The notes: generated by a model from the sequence alone, not told the origin. DNA of 64,000 nt from Arctic95D-9 sp035967665 (GCA_035967665.1 JAYWLB010000044.1:62001-126000); one strand, 5' to 3'; counted from the first letter of the stretch, positions 17,801 to 26,143 are shown. Numbers and translations: made by a program.

Positions 17801-19206
17801 CAGTCGTCGGTTGGACTGTCGGCATTCATGCGCGTGAAGTAGTAGGGATGGCCCGACGAGGTCGTGGAACAAAATCGAATCAGATTGTCGAAGCCGGTTA
17901 GGAAGCGGTCGTTTTTTTCATCGGCGGTTGTGGGCCAGATACTGACGCGGGGGAGGCCGTAGAGATTCAGCTCCGGCGCACGGCTGTGCGCGGTGAGGAA
18001 AAAGCGGGATTTCTCAAGGAGGTCGCGATTCACAATTCCTGAAGCTTCTCTCACTCCAGCCTTTTTCTGAAGCCGGGGGGCTTTAAAAATGAATTCATCA
18101 ACGCTCGCGTAAAGTCTGTCTTTATCCGGCTCCACGCCCGGGTCTCCCCGGCGGTTAACCCGCGTTGCGCTTTGCGAGCCGCCTTTGTTCACGCGGGGAA
18201 TGAGGTCGTAGATGACTTCCTTGATCTCGCCGTTCTTCTGCATGTCGCGCGACAGTCTTCTCGATGTCTGCATCGAGTCACCATCCAGTTCCGCAATGGT
18301 TTTCCGGATCACTTCATTTCCAAAGAGGACAGGGGATAGCGCCGTCGTAGCAGGATGGCCGGGAAATCGTTGATACTCTTTCCGGGTGGGCTGCGCCCGT
18401 CCATACCACAAGTCTTCACGCGAGACTGATTTCGGCGTGTCCCAAAAGGTGGGCTCGGATGCGGTATTGATATTCAGCTTCGAACATTCGTCATCCGTCC
18501 AGAAGGCGATTCTACCTATGATCGGATTGTCTTTTTCGGGTGTGACCCGTTCGCCGTTCGGTCGCGTCGCTGTGAACTTTCCGTTTTCGGGGTCGAGGTG
18601 ACCTGATGTTCCGTCTTCGAGGAGGTAGAGCCATCTCACCGGCATAGGGAGTCGTGCCGTGGTGTCATCTGAAAGAACAGTTCCATCGATTGTTTCGGCA
18701 ATGTCGAATCCCTCAACGGTTCCCAGCGCCCTCGGGTCGATGATGGGAAAGATGAGATTGCGATCCATCATCGAAGGTTCGTTCAGGTCAACGAAGTGTT
18801 GCCTTTCCTTTTGCCAGTTTCCCGGAGGTAAATCCTCAAGAAACTCCTCTTCGTCGGAAATGATCATGTCGTCATCTGAAAACAATTTGTAGCCAGCGAG
18901 GAAGTCGCCGTTCTCATCATATTTCCTGATTGCACCGGGCTGGCTTGCCCATGTTTCCGACTTTCCCACGGTGCCGGAACGCAGTTGGCTCACGACCAGG
19001 CTGGTTGCGACATCTGAGAGATCTCTCGATGAAATTTGATTCTCATAGACGGCTGAGGAGCGTGATTCTGACTGTGCCAGAAGAACAATTGCCATGACGA
19101 GAATGACCATCAGAGCCATGAGCAGAAGAATGGATATAAGCGCTGCTCCCGCGGAATTCCCGCGAGGCCTGTGATGCAGAGCTGGCCGTGGCGGTTTCAT
19201 TGTCAT
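14830..19206 (-). CDS. Verru_Chthon cassette protein A (GspK/PilX-like giant pseudopilin)
   Basis: At 1458 aa the largest gene here. The N-terminus has a short basic leader, then one hydrophobic helix (about 20-46: ALISILLLMALMVILVMAIV) continuing into a polar helix, like minor pseudopilins. CSKLNINTASE (about 238-248) matches the K/INLNTA signature of the type II secretion GspK tip protein. The rest is a very long extracytoplasmic region rich in Gly, Pro, Asn and Trp with no recognised catalytic domain. TIGRFAM defines this family (cassette A) only from verrucomicrobia; its function is unknown. Last gene of the B-C-D-A operon, overlapping cassette D by ATGA. Confidence 0.85.
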   Translation of the reverse strand: MTMKPPRPALHHRPRGNSAGAALISILLLMALMVILVMAIVLLAQSESRSSAVYENQISSRDLSDVATSLVVSQLRSGTVGKSETWASQPGAIRKYDENGDFLAGYKLFSDDDMIISDEEEFLEDLPPGNWQKERQHFVDLNEPSMMDRNLIFPIIDPRALGTVEGFDIAETIDGTVLSDDTTARLPMPVRWLYLLEDGTSGHLDPENGKFTATRPNGERVTPEKDNPIIGRIAFWTDDECSKLNINTASEPTFWDTPKSVSREDLWYGRAQPTRKEYQRFPGHPATTALSPVLFGNEVIRKTIAELDGDSMQTSRRLSRDMQKNGEIKEVIYDLIPRVNKGGSQSATRVNRRGDPGVEPDKDRLYASVDEFIFKAPRLQKKAGVREASGIVNRDLLEKSRFFLTAHSRAPELNLYGLPRVSIWPTTADEKNDRFLTGFDNLIRFCSTTSSGHPYYFTRMNADSPTDDWKKIDRNQEVYNYLKQLTSKPVPGVGKDFASKFDEDHEQILTEIFDYVRTTNLFDDNHPKLFYTGKESSANKQTQFTNGRTLYWSNGELKENFNGTHQGHGQVAPIQIGDTMGFGRFPTFSEFSLALICCATPGDSPRPQRDGGERIVDTVPMKLPPGYKGGTTRIHFTNFPPLDPLPSKVNVRTLAPEKWPYFAVRDRNDKLRHANDPAHPGYDPLNWNHALPVWKGWHTGNTRPTSCKKNEIVVQLCVISEAFIPGQGWSSINSRMRTQWTGLNSLQINKEDLGLAPIINRNRSGSLSSGFHGRAWGGNAGFRGNTDFGFVSEPVKIDISSGKIEFSQTAPLTLDVFCEHNGYQSQFIQRIHLRFPDADFPIPLIQKEGTRNRAGRPETSARYWWTFNNSKINNARKYPEDDPRPDVPWHLNGQALVNGKKKSRTGRVLQNNHLIGAYYWGGRLTGKGSNPGSPWTAANNHSNDTKTLNPRWAAGVHKGGYWKEGDVLRSLAPFHGRGNGIAGGDYRLIAASRNVDVNVFRPHAGYFNPGEPIDHTLFLPAGAHYYWRFGNADLHKTPDGFYPRFNYPVETQLTDASYHFSKFPDFPRGFSSPDGMTPSKPISTGDFDNGVALTVDGPYINKPDGGNRSDRWGVSRGDSFSDVPTPYFDNNWGQAIQGPGYFSPNRQISSPVMFGSLPTGVKRQLPWQTLLFRPQTWGNPADPGRPHPGSEGLKDHYLLDLFWMPVVEPYAISEPFSTAGKINLNYQILPFTNVKRATGLHGIMKAEEMLIISDQDAAHYKNWDHALADYYVPPLPSKVHLRHLIDIDETLKQFDDRFLNGEIFRSATEICEVHLIPMRERPGLSSLNIPEPEEGKTIQPRIDTIMKGFWANHSPTGDNSRERPYSNIYPRITTKSNTFRIHTRVQVIKKARGSDHETFDPDRDTVASEWRGETLLERYIDPNTDAIPDYAKSGNALNKENLDRFYQYRILYQKRFEG

Positions 19207-19829
19207 GGGCGAAAGGAGCGAACCGCACCGGTAAAGGGATCGACTCGAATCGTGTAGAAATTGTCCGGCAGTGTACCTTTGTTTCTTTCGAGATCCTTGC
19301 GCGAAGCTGCCGTGAGGTGCCAGGTGTCGCCATTGGGATTTATGGGTAAGTTAGTCGATCCATCCGGATGAAACTTGAAGCCGTGGTATTTCTGTTCGGT
19401 TCCCGAAGCGGTTCGTATCAGTCCTTCATCTTTCTCCGCCTTCCTTGCAGCGATAAGGGTGGAAAAGTCTCTGTCTTCGCTGATGGCGATGCTCTCGCTG
19501 AGGATGAGCGGTTGTTGCAACGTTGCCGGAGTCTCATCAAGACCCTGCCTCGCCAGAACCAGGGTCCACTCTTTGTTCCGGTTGTCTTCCGGGGGAGGGT
19601 AAACTCGAACTTCAACATGGGCGTTGTCGGCAATTGCTCTCTGCCGGGCCTGAACGAGTTGATTGACGATTTGATCCCCGTTGTTGGTTAAATCAGTGGC
19701 CTCTGTAACGCGGTTGATTCCCATGACGCTCATAGAGAGCAGCAGTGAAATGATCGTGAGGACAGCGAGAATTTCAATGAGTGAAAAACCGGCTGCCTTT
19801 ACGGCGTGTGATGGACCGGTTGATTTCAT
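19203..19829 (-). CDS. Verru_Chthon cassette protein D (GspH-like pseudopilin)
   Basis: Type IV pilin-like protein with the class III leader motif AAGFSLIEILAVLTIISLLL: cleavage after G, Glu at +5, then a hydrophobic helix. This suits processing by a prepilin peptidase. The soluble part (about 50-208) resembles GspH/FimT minor pseudopilins in size. The start at 19829 is preferred over 19838 because it gives an ATGA overlap with the cassette C stop, the same junction as between D and A. It presumably assembles with B, C and A in a membrane-anchored filament tip. Confidence 0.83.
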   Translation of the reverse strand: MKSTGPSHAVKAAGFSLIEILAVLTIISLLLSMSVMGINRVTEATDLTNNGDQIVNQLVQARQRAIADNAHVEVRVYPPPEDNRNKEWTLVLARQGLDETPATLQQPLILSESIAISEDRDFSTLIAARKAEKDEGLIRTASGTEQKYHGFKFHPDGSTNLPINPNGDTWHLTAASRKDLERNKGTLPDNFYTIRVDPFTGAVRSFRP

Positions 19830-20866
19830 GTGCTCCATTTTGCAGAGCGAATCGCTACGGTTGCTGAAAAGACACGGTGGTTCAATCCGCGGTCAGTGAG
19901 GGACTGCTCAAGGGCTTGGAGATCCTTTTCGTAGTTCTTTGCCTCCTTGAACCATTGCGGGGAAACAAGGCGCGGGGGGCTTCCCTGATCTGCCGACGCT
20001 TCGAGGCGTATCGCCGCCGCTTCATCAATCGCCACGAGGGTTATTTTTACGAGGGGAGGGAGGACATTCAGCGTGTCCGGATTGGAGGCGTTTCGCGAAT
20101 CATAGCGGTAGAGAGGCGCTATTCTCAAAGCGGTGGATGGCGGGGTCCCGGGAACCTGGCTCAACTGAGGGGAAATTATCAGGGCGATGACGTTGTCGAC
20201 CAGAGGGCGTTTGTAGGCCGCGATTTGCTCGGCGGAAAACCATTCCCTGATCTTTGCTGCTGAATCACCGCCCGCTTCGTCCGCCTCGTAGACGGTGTTG
20301 AATTCAGTCGGGGACTGAAACTCCATCAAGCGGAATCGCCATTTTGATATTTTGCCTCTTTCCCGGGCAATGAGGAATTTCGGTTTCCCATACTCGTCGT
20401 CAGCATACTCGACAAAATACCCGAGACCGTTGAGGAGGCCGTCGAGCCGTTCGTATGATTCGTCTCTTGTGTATCCGAGAGTGGCCTGAAAGAAAACAGC
20501 ATGAGTGACAGCCTTTCTATCCTCCATGAAACGTGCGGTATCATCAGAGAAAAAATGCAGTTCGGAGTCGCGGCGGTATTCGCCGGGAACACCCGTCGTC
20601 GATTTGCTTCCCGAGTAGTCGTAGTCCCAGTAAGTGTTCAGAGTGGATTGGCTCAAATTCCGGCTGATCTGTTCGAAAGCGAGTCTCGCGTCCCTGAATT
20701 GCGACGTTCTCTCCCACGACGTGGTCCAAACCTCCTGAGTCGTTTTGAGAATCGTCGCGGCTGAGACCATGATGATGGAAAGAATCGCCATTGATACTAA
20801 CATTTCTACCAGCGAAAAGGCCTGGCGGAAACTGAGCCTGCGGTTGTTGATCCTGTTCTTCCGCAT
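19826..20866 (-). CDS. Verru_Chthon cassette protein C (GspJ-like pseudopilin)
   Basis: 346-aa pilin-like protein. Leader and helix: FRQAFSLVEMLVSMAILSII (about 13-32), with Ala before Phe and Glu at +5. Size and order match GspJ-type minor pseudopilins, though the C-terminal domain is longer. Unknown function; second gene of the operon, 2 nt after cassette B and overlapping D by 4 nt. Confidence 0.83.
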   Translation of the reverse strand: MRKNRINNRRLSFRQAFSLVEMLVSMAILSIIMVSAATILKTTQEVWTTSWERTSQFRDARLAFEQISRNLSQSTLNTYWDYDYSGSKSTTGVPGEYRRDSELHFFSDDTARFMEDRKAVTHAVFFQATLGYTRDESYERLDGLLNGLGYFVEYADDEYGKPKFLIARERGKISKWRFRLMEFQSPTEFNTVYEADEAGGDSAAKIREWFSAEQIAAYKRPLVDNVIALIISPQLSQVPGTPPSTALRIAPLYRYDSRNASNPDTLNVLPPLVKITLVAIDEAAAIRLEASADQGSPPRLVSPQWFKEAKNYEKDLQALEQSLTDRGLNHRVFSATVAIRSAKWST

Positions 20867-20868
20867 CG

Positions 20869-21450
20869 CTAGAACTGCTGGTTTAACGAGTCGGTGTTTT
20901 TCATGTTCGCCACCACTGTTGAGAACCTCCGAAAGCGCGTAGCGTTTTCCGGATCATCGAAGTCAAACGACTCTAGCGGTACGTCGGTAATCTCGACGGT
21001 GATACGCCGTGAGTGCTGGCTTGTCGACTTTCCAAGGTAGATGTCGTCCGGCAATGAATAGTCTTCGGAATCAGAAATACCGACTTCTTCAAGTGTTCTG
21101 TTAGGATCGATATTCACGTCGCGGGAGTGGATTTTGATTCTCGCGGTGAAGATGGCGTCTATCCCATATTCAGAAAGTTCGATGCCCTGCGAGTCGAAGT
21201 GGCGACTTCCGAGCTGTCTGCTGTCGAACTGATGAAGCACTTCCCATTCATTGAGCATCAGATCGTTGACGAGGTTTCTTGCAATGCGCCTTTCGATGGA
21301 ACGTGAAGAGGCTTCCTTCATCGTGAAAAGGCTTCCCGGCAACATTGAGAACAGCAAAAGAATGCCCGACGAAAAGATGGCCAGCGCAAGCGCCACCTCA
21401 ATCAATGAGAATGCATGCGCTCTGCGAGGTGCTTTTACAGCCGGGGTCAT
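20869..21450 (-). CDS. Verru_Chthon cassette protein B (GspI/PilV-like pseudopilin)
   Basis: 193-aa pilin-like protein, first gene of the cassette. The leader APRRAHAFSLIEVALALAIF has a basic n-region, Ala before Phe and Glu at +5, followed by a hydrophobic helix to about residue 36. The soluble domain of about 155 residues fits GspI/PilV. The four-gene set mirrors the minor pseudopilin set H-I-J-K of type II secretion, but no secretin, assembly ATPase or prepilin peptidase is present in the window, so shared components elsewhere are required. Confidence 0.83.
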   Translation of the reverse strand: MTPAVKAPRRAHAFSLIEVALALAIFSSGILLLFSMLPGSLFTMKEASSRSIERRIARNLVNDLMLNEWEVLHQFDSRQLGSRHFDSQGIELSEYGIDAIFTARIKIHSRDVNIDPNRTLEEVGISDSEDYSLPDDIYLGKSTSQHSRRITVEITDVPLESFDFDDPENATRFRRFSTVVANMKNTDSLNQQF

Positions 21451-21573
21451 TAACGAATATTCGAAAAGCCGGACGACTTTTCAAGGGGGGTAGGGGTGGA
21501 CGACAATTCTGAGTATTTTATTCGTCGCCGTAAAGGCAAAAGAGGCGGAACTACCTGTCACGCGAGTGGGTTA

Positions 21574-21609
21574 AACAGGGTTGAGCCTTTGACCTTACCC
21601 TGTTGAGTC
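21574..21609. repeat. Copy 2 of the ACAGGGTTAGGTC intergenic repeat
   Basis: AACAGGGT (21574-21581) and ACCCTGTT (about 21597-21604) form an 8-bp inverted repeat around GACCTT. The copy ends 1 nt before the annotated start of the SGNH hydrolase. Confidence 0.75.
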
Positions 21610-21610
21610 C

Positions 21611-22774
21611 ATGCATTTGACGTTGCTTCGACTGCGCTATTTTGCGACAACCTTACTCATGAGGAGGTGGATTTTAGCAGCGTTGGTGACGGGATTTTTG
21701 ATGTGCGGAAACGGGGCTGATCCCGATTCGCCGCTGACACTCACCGTTCCGGAAATCTTCTACGCCGTGGAAGGCGTGCCAACTTCGTTGAACTGCCGCA
21801 GTTTTGTTCAAGTCTTGCCGACCGATTCACTGGAGGTTGAGATCGATTGCGCAGTTGGTCAGCTCGAGGACGAGGTGTGGCATCTGAGTGCTGCTGAAGG
21901 AGAGGCCGGTGATCATCCCATCACGGTTCGAGTCGCCCGCGATGTGACCGGACCATCCACGTCCGCATCGTTCATAGTGAGAGTAGTCCCGGCCAATGCG
22001 GGCGATGAGAGGGCACTTTCACTTCTTATCGTCGGTGACAGTCTCACCAATGCGTCCCGTTATCCGAACACCCTTGCGAAACTTCTCGATGAACCGGGCA
22101 ATCCGGCATGGAAATTCATGGGGACGCATCATCCAAAGTCGGCGGCGGCGAAAGTCTTCCACGAAGGCTATGGTGGCTGGAGCTGGGCCCGGTTCAACAC
22201 CCGCTATGAACCGAAAGATGATCAGACCGGAAAAATGCGGACGAGTCCTTTTGTGTTCCTCTCTGAGAAAGGTCAGCCCGGGCTCAACGTTTCCCGCTAT
22301 TTCTCAGAGTTCCATGACGGGGACGTGCCTGATTTTGTTTTTATACTCCTCGGTGTCAACGATTGCTTCCATGCCAACCCTGAGGATCCCGCAGCAATCG
22401 AGGCCAGAATCGATGCGATGATGAAACAGGCTGAGGCGTTCCTCGCATCGTTGAGGAAGGCTGCGCCGAAGGCGGTTGTCGGCATTGGGCTCACTCCGGC
22501 ACCGAATGACAGGGAAGGGGCCTTTGTCGCAAACTACGGAAAACGTTATACGAGGGACGGCTGGCGACGCATTCAATACCGCCTCGTAGAGCGACAGCTT
22601 GAGGCATTTTCGGGGCGGGAAAGTGAGAAGATCTTCGTCGTTCCCACCTCACACAGTGTCGATCCGCATCTCGGATACCCGCACGATAACGCAGTGCATC
22701 CCAATGACGCGGGATACGAAGCGATCGGGAAAAATGTGTATGCGTGGATCAAAGCGATGCTTGTGGATCGCTAA
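21611..22774 (+). CDS. Secreted SGNH/GDSL-type hydrolase
   Basis: Esterase/lipase-like hydrolase of the SGNH superfamily, probably acting on acylated carbohydrates. Block I is LLIVGDSLTN with nucleophile Ser, block III is LLGVNDC (Asn), block V is HPNDAGY with the Asp/His pair. Residues about 35-125 form a beta-rich module before the catalytic domain. A signal peptide follows M17 (MRRWILAALVTGFLMCG), so translation may start at 21659; the ATG at 21611 has only a weak GAG upstream and directly follows a repeat. Natural substrate unknown. Confidence 0.85.
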   Translation: MHLTLLRLRYFATTLLMRRWILAALVTGFLMCGNGADPDSPLTLTVPEIFYAVEGVPTSLNCRSFVQVLPTDSLEVEIDCAVGQLEDEVWHLSAAEGEAGDHPITVRVARDVTGPSTSASFIVRVVPANAGDERALSLLIVGDSLTNASRYPNTLAKLLDEPGNPAWKFMGTHHPKSAAAKVFHEGYGGWSWARFNTRYEPKDDQTGKMRTSPFVFLSEKGQPGLNVSRYFSEFHDGDVPDFVFILLGVNDCFHANPEDPAAIEARIDAMMKQAEAFLASLRKAAPKAVVGIGLTPAPNDREGAFVANYGKRYTRDGWRRIQYRLVERQLEAFSGRESEKIFVVPTSHSVDPHLGYPHDNAVHPNDAGYEAIGKNVYAWIKAMLVDR

Positions 22775-22779
22775 GCAAA

Positions 22780-22808
22780 TTGACAAATACTATAAAAACT
22801 AGTATTTT
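22780..22808 (+). promoter_or_regulatory. Sigma-70 promoter for the FkbM gene, overlapping an AT hairpin
   Basis: TTGACA (22780-22785) and TATTTT (22803-22808) are 17 nt apart. The same bases form an 8-bp hairpin AAATACTA/TAGTATTT followed by a T-run, which could end the upstream SGNH transcript. FkbM begins 71 nt downstream. Confidence 0.6.
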
Positions 22809-22879
22809 TGTAATTTGGTTGATCCGCTTATCGAAATGATTCAAATGGATTAACGATTCTGGACTCACTTTAACGCATC

Positions 22880-23761
22880 ATGTTTTTTGCGAAATTGCTC
22901 ATCAAATTCATGCACTGTTGGCCTTTTGCGACAGGGCGTTACCGTTTGTTCACCCTGCTTTCGGATGAGGCGAAGGATCAGCTTGATGCCCTGCCGCAGC
23001 CGGTTCAAATGAGAACCGGAGTGAAGCTCTTCGTTCGTCCCCGGGATCATCTCTCCCGCATTTTCCGTTACTTCGGGACCTATGAGCCCAAGACCTGCCG
23101 GTTGCTGCGTGAGCACGCGGACCCGAACAGGATTTTCCTCGATGTGGGGGCGAATCTCGGGCTGCACAGCCTCGGTGTCGCGAAAGATGTGGGATGTCCC
23201 GTCGCCGCTTTCGAGCCGGGAACAAAAACAGCAGATTGCCTCGAGCGATCCGTCGAAGTGAATGGCCTTGGTTCGCTCGTCCGTGTCTTCCGGGTTGCCC
23301 TCGCTTCAGAGGCGGGGATGGCGACCTTCGTCGAACCGCCCGAGCACGTCGGGCAGTCCTCCCTTGAGTCACCCACTGATCCCGCGCACCGTGATGGCGA
23401 GCGATTTGAAGTCCAGGTGGAAGCGTTGGATCAATTCGCCGCTTTCAACGACTACCTTGAGGAAACGGGCATGAAAGTTGGGCTCGTGAAGATGGATATC
23501 GAGGGAGCCGAAGAAGAGGCTCTCAAAGGGATGATGGAAATGCTGAAGACGCACCGCCCTGCGATCATCATGGAGATCTATGATGGCAATCTCAACGGAT
23601 TCGATTCATCGAGGAAATCGATTTTTGCTTTGCTGGAGGGCCTCGGCTACGAGCTCACCGAAGAGTTTGATTTCAACGGACTCTTTCTCCCCACGAAAGT
23701 GGTGGAATCATCACGAGCAGTCGTTGCTCACGAGGGCGGGCTGAAAACTGCCGCTATATAG
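22880..23761 (+). CDS. FkbM-family SAM-dependent methyltransferase
   Basis: Class I methyltransferase of the FkbM family, typically O-methylating sugars or small secondary metabolites. The SAM-binding motif I FLDVGANLGLHSLG is at about 90-103, an acidic ribose-binding position follows in AAFEPG, and the family motif LVKMDIEGAEEEALKGM is at about 206-222, then PAIIMEIY. The N-terminal 80 residues are a helical lead-in. It has its own promoter at 22780. Target unknown; sugar methylation of a surface glycan would be the usual guess. Confidence 0.88.
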   Translation: MFFAKLLIKFMHCWPFATGRYRLFTLLSDEAKDQLDALPQPVQMRTGVKLFVRPRDHLSRIFRYFGTYEPKTCRLLREHADPNRIFLDVGANLGLHSLGVAKDVGCPVAAFEPGTKTADCLERSVEVNGLGSLVRVFRVALASEAGMATFVEPPEHVGQSSLESPTDPAHRDGERFEVQVEALDQFAAFNDYLEETGMKVGLVKMDIEGAEEEALKGMMEMLKTHRPAIIMEIYDGNLNGFDSSRKSIFALLEGLGYELTEEFDFNGLFLPTKVVESSRAVVAHEGGLKTAAI

Positions 23762-23995
23762 TGAAAGTGCAGCCGGGCATTTTAGCGGCTGATAGAGACT
23801 CTTCAGCTTCTGCTATCGCTCGATACGCTGCGCTACCAACTATGCAATGACGCACAGTTCTCTACCATGGGGGAGGGATCAGGCATTCCCTGCCAATCAT
23901 CATGAACAATGATACGTCGCGGCGGGAATTGACTGGAAAAGCTGGATTCTATGCACCTATAGTGCCAATCTGTAACAGGAGGGGGTTCCTTAACA

Positions 23996-24328
23996 ATGAA
24001 CAGGAGACCCATCCAGAATAAAACTGTTCTGCTGAAAATGAAGGAACCCGAAGCTACCGACGACTGCACAACTATCGATGTAGCTGACAGAGTCGGTATA
24101 TTGCTCTGGGGATTCGGATTCTCAGTCCTTTTCACAATAGTAGACGGCCCCTTTCACATTGGTGGGCGTCATAGCAACAATGAAATTGAGATTCCTGAAC
24201 AGTATTCGAACTACGTGACATGGACTATCTACGTAATCACCGCAGTGCTTCTTTTCCGGGTCGTCATCGGAATCTTGCACAACAAACAGATCGGCATGAA
24301 AGCCAAAGACGAAGATCGGGTTCGCTGA
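23996..24328 (+). CDS. Small two-helix membrane protein, possible cassette gene
   Basis: Not recognised. 110 aa with hydrophobic segments at about 33-48 (VGILLWGFGFSVLFTIV) and 75-92 (WTIYVITAVLLFRVVIGIL). An AGGAGG-type ribosome binding site lies about 13 nt before the ATG. Base composition is more AT-rich than flanking genes. It is followed at 24362 by an integron attC-like sequence, which suggests it may be a mobile gene cassette. No function can be assigned. Confidence 0.5.
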   Translation: MNRRPIQNKTVLLKMKEPEATDDCTTIDVADRVGILLWGFGFSVLFTIVDGPFHIGGRHSNNEIEIPEQYSNYVTWTIYVITAVLLFRVVIGILHNKQIGMKAKDEDRVR

Positions 24329-24361
24329 AGCTTTCATCGATTTGCACGCAGACCAATCGCG

Positions 24362-24485
24362 CGAACAAGTTGGAGATCTCAAGCCCGAAAAACGCTCCGA
24401 GTCGATTTACTTCCCTGATTAGAATTCTTATTCTCCACTCGTGGTCGCGCTCTCTTTTTCGGGCGGCAGGCCTTTAACGTAAGCC
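24362..24485 (+). other. attC-like recombination site 1
   Basis: Begins CGAACAAG (24362-24369), a common left end of environmental attC sites. It contains a perfect 10-bp inverted pair GCCCGAAAAA (24383-24392) and TTTTTCGGGC (24455-24464), and ends AACGTAAGCC (24476-24485), one mismatch from the GTTRRRY core. The next ORF starts 4 nt later, as in integron cassettes. The right core is imperfect, so this is a hypothesis. Confidence 0.35.
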
Positions 24486-24489
24486 AGAA

Positions 24490-24774
24490 ATGATGAGGGA
24501 GACAAATCCTACAAAGCTGCAGCGGGTGAACCCCACATCTCAGGAAATAGTATTATCGTCTGTTCTGGCGGTAGGATTTATCGCATTTGCACTCTTTGTC
24601 TCCCATGGAAAGTCGCAATCGGCCGAGACACTTATGTGGATACTTGGAGCCGGTTGGCTCGGACGCACGGTCGAGAAAATTGCTCTGCGGTGGAAAATCT
24701 CACGGCTGGAGCATTCAGCAGGAAACACGGAGAAGCCAGGCGAGGGCCATTCAACATTCACTGATTCGAACTAG
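24490..24774 (+). CDS. Small membrane protein, possible cassette gene
   Basis: Not recognised. 94 aa with hydrophobic stretches at about 20-37 (IVLSSVLAVGFIAFALFV) and 47-58 (LMWILGAGWLGR), then a basic, polar C-terminus. Two ATGs in a row (24490, 24493). It starts 4 nt after attC-like site 1 and is followed 15 nt after its stop by attC-like site 2, the geometry of a single-gene integron cassette. No function inferred. Confidence 0.45.
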   Translation: MMRETNPTKLQRVNPTSQEIVLSSVLAVGFIAFALFVSHGKSQSAETLMWILGAGWLGRTVEKIALRWKISRLEHSAGNTEKPGEGHSTFTDSN

Positions 24775-24789
24775 CCCCAAACACAACAG

Positions 24790-24885
24790 CGAACAAGCCG
24801 GTGGTGGACAAGCGGCTACTCGCTCTGAGTCGACATGACCCTCTTGGATTCACGGGGGCAGGCGACATTTCTTGACCGTTGAGCC
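24790..24885 (+). other. attC-like recombination site 2 and following gene-free stretch
   Basis: Starts CGAACAAG (24790-24797) and ends CGTTGAGCC, containing a perfect GTTRRRY core (24878-24884). The internal pairing is weaker than in site 1 (AGCG/CGCT hairpin). The region to 25079 that follows holds no gene I can support. Confidence 0.3.
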
Positions 24886-25079
24886 AAGTTGCATTCTCGG
24901 AATCGGATGACATCTCCGTAGCCGTGAGCCTTTACCCCGAAACCTGCCTCACCACCCAAAAAGGATGTGCGACATTTCAGCTGATACCCCGGGGATTTGC
25001 CTGCCAACTAAGAATTCCCCGTTGACGTCGCTAAAGCCAAAGCGTATTCCTTCGTTTCTTTTCTAAACGGGATATAGAT

Positions 25080-26099
25080 ATGGCTGAAAACGCGAAATAC
25101 TTTGCAGGACTTGATATTGGTGGATCCACGGTGAAAACCGCTTTGGTGGATGAAAAAGGCGATCTTGCCGGCGAAATGGTTGAGGTTCGCAGTCATGTCA
25201 AAGACGGCTACGAGGCGACTTTCGGTCAGCTGGAAGGGGCGCTCGATCAGTTGACATCGAATATCGGCGTTTCGCGGGATCAGGTCTGTGGTATCGGAAT
25301 GGATGTGCCGGCGCCTTCGAGTGACGGTGTGATCTGGGGACGTGCCAATCTTGCTGAAGACTGGGTCGGGACGAATATCCGCGATGCTTTTTCCGCCCGT
25401 CTCGGCGGTACGCCGGTTTACATGACGAATGACGGCAATGCCGCTGCGCTGGGGGAGTATTCAGTGCGTCGTAAGCACCACGGTGCGTTGCTTTTGGTTG
25501 CTCCCGGCACGGGGCTTGGCGGTGGACTCGTTCTTCCGGGTGGAACCGCCTACGAGGGCGCGAATGGGATGGCTCTCGAAGTGGGGCACATTTCCGTTCC
25601 CCATCGTGAAGATGATGGCGAGCTTCCTCAGTGTTCATGTGGAAAAGTAGGCTGCCTTGAGGCCTGGGTTTCACTTGTCGCGCTTCGTCGTCGTGTGGGA
25701 CTCGAGTTGGCGAAAGAGGAGAATAAGAATCACCCCATTCAGGCGATCGAGACGATTGAAGAAAAGGCGTTCGCGCTTCGTGACTATGCTACGGACGGTG
25801 ATGAAATGGCGATTGGTATCTTTCGTCAGCAGGGGCAGATCCTTGGCTACGGGATTGCTGATCTCGTGCGTGTTTTTGATCCGGGGCTTGTCGTTATTGG
25901 TGGCGGTCTCGCTGAAACGAGCTTCCGCGATCAGTACATGGACTGGATTCGCGAAGGCTTTGCAGAGCGTGCCTGGGAGGTTTACCAGCGCAGCCCGATC
26001 AATCCCGATCAGGTGACGACTCGATTCGAGTGGGCCTCGGGAGGTGACTGGTCAGCGGCGTTGGGTGTCGCCTATTCCGCGCGCGAGATGTTCCGCTAG
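25080..26099 (+). CDS. ROK-family sugar kinase (glucokinase-like)
   Basis: Cytosolic ATP-dependent hexokinase of the ROK family; glucose is the most likely substrate. ATP-binding phosphate-1 loop GLDIGGSTVKTALVD (about 10-24), sugar-binding GNAAALGEY with upstream ND, glycine-rich LLVAPGTGLGGGLV, catalytic/sugar EVGHISV, and the zinc motif CSCGKVGCLEAW. The adenosine motif DPGLVVIGGGLAE is intact. 339 aa is a normal length. No sugar transporter or glycolytic gene is adjacent, so regulation is unknown. Confidence 0.9.
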   Translation: MAENAKYFAGLDIGGSTVKTALVDEKGDLAGEMVEVRSHVKDGYEATFGQLEGALDQLTSNIGVSRDQVCGIGMDVPAPSSDGVIWGRANLAEDWVGTNIRDAFSARLGGTPVYMTNDGNAAALGEYSVRRKHHGALLLVAPGTGLGGGLVLPGGTAYEGANGMALEVGHISVPHREDDGELPQCSCGKVGCLEAWVSLVALRRRVGLELAKEENKNHPIQAIETIEEKAFALRDYATDGDEMAIGIFRQQGQILGYGIADLVRVFDPGLVVIGGGLAETSFRDQYMDWIREGFAERAWEVYQRSPINPDQVTTRFEWASGGDWSAALGVAYSAREMFR

Positions 26100-26115
26100 A
26101 GGGACGCTGCGCGTC

Positions 26116-26143
26116 GTAAAAGGTGAAAAGTAAAAGGTGAAAA
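26116..26143. repeat. Two tandem 14-nt purine-rich repeats; rest of the gap is unassigned
   Basis: Two perfect copies of GTAAAAGGTGAAAA. A related tract starts at 63592. Further on (26276-26312) the gap carries an AAAGATAAAG-type purine tract facing a pyrimidine-rich stretch at about 26212-26248. Confidence 0.6.
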
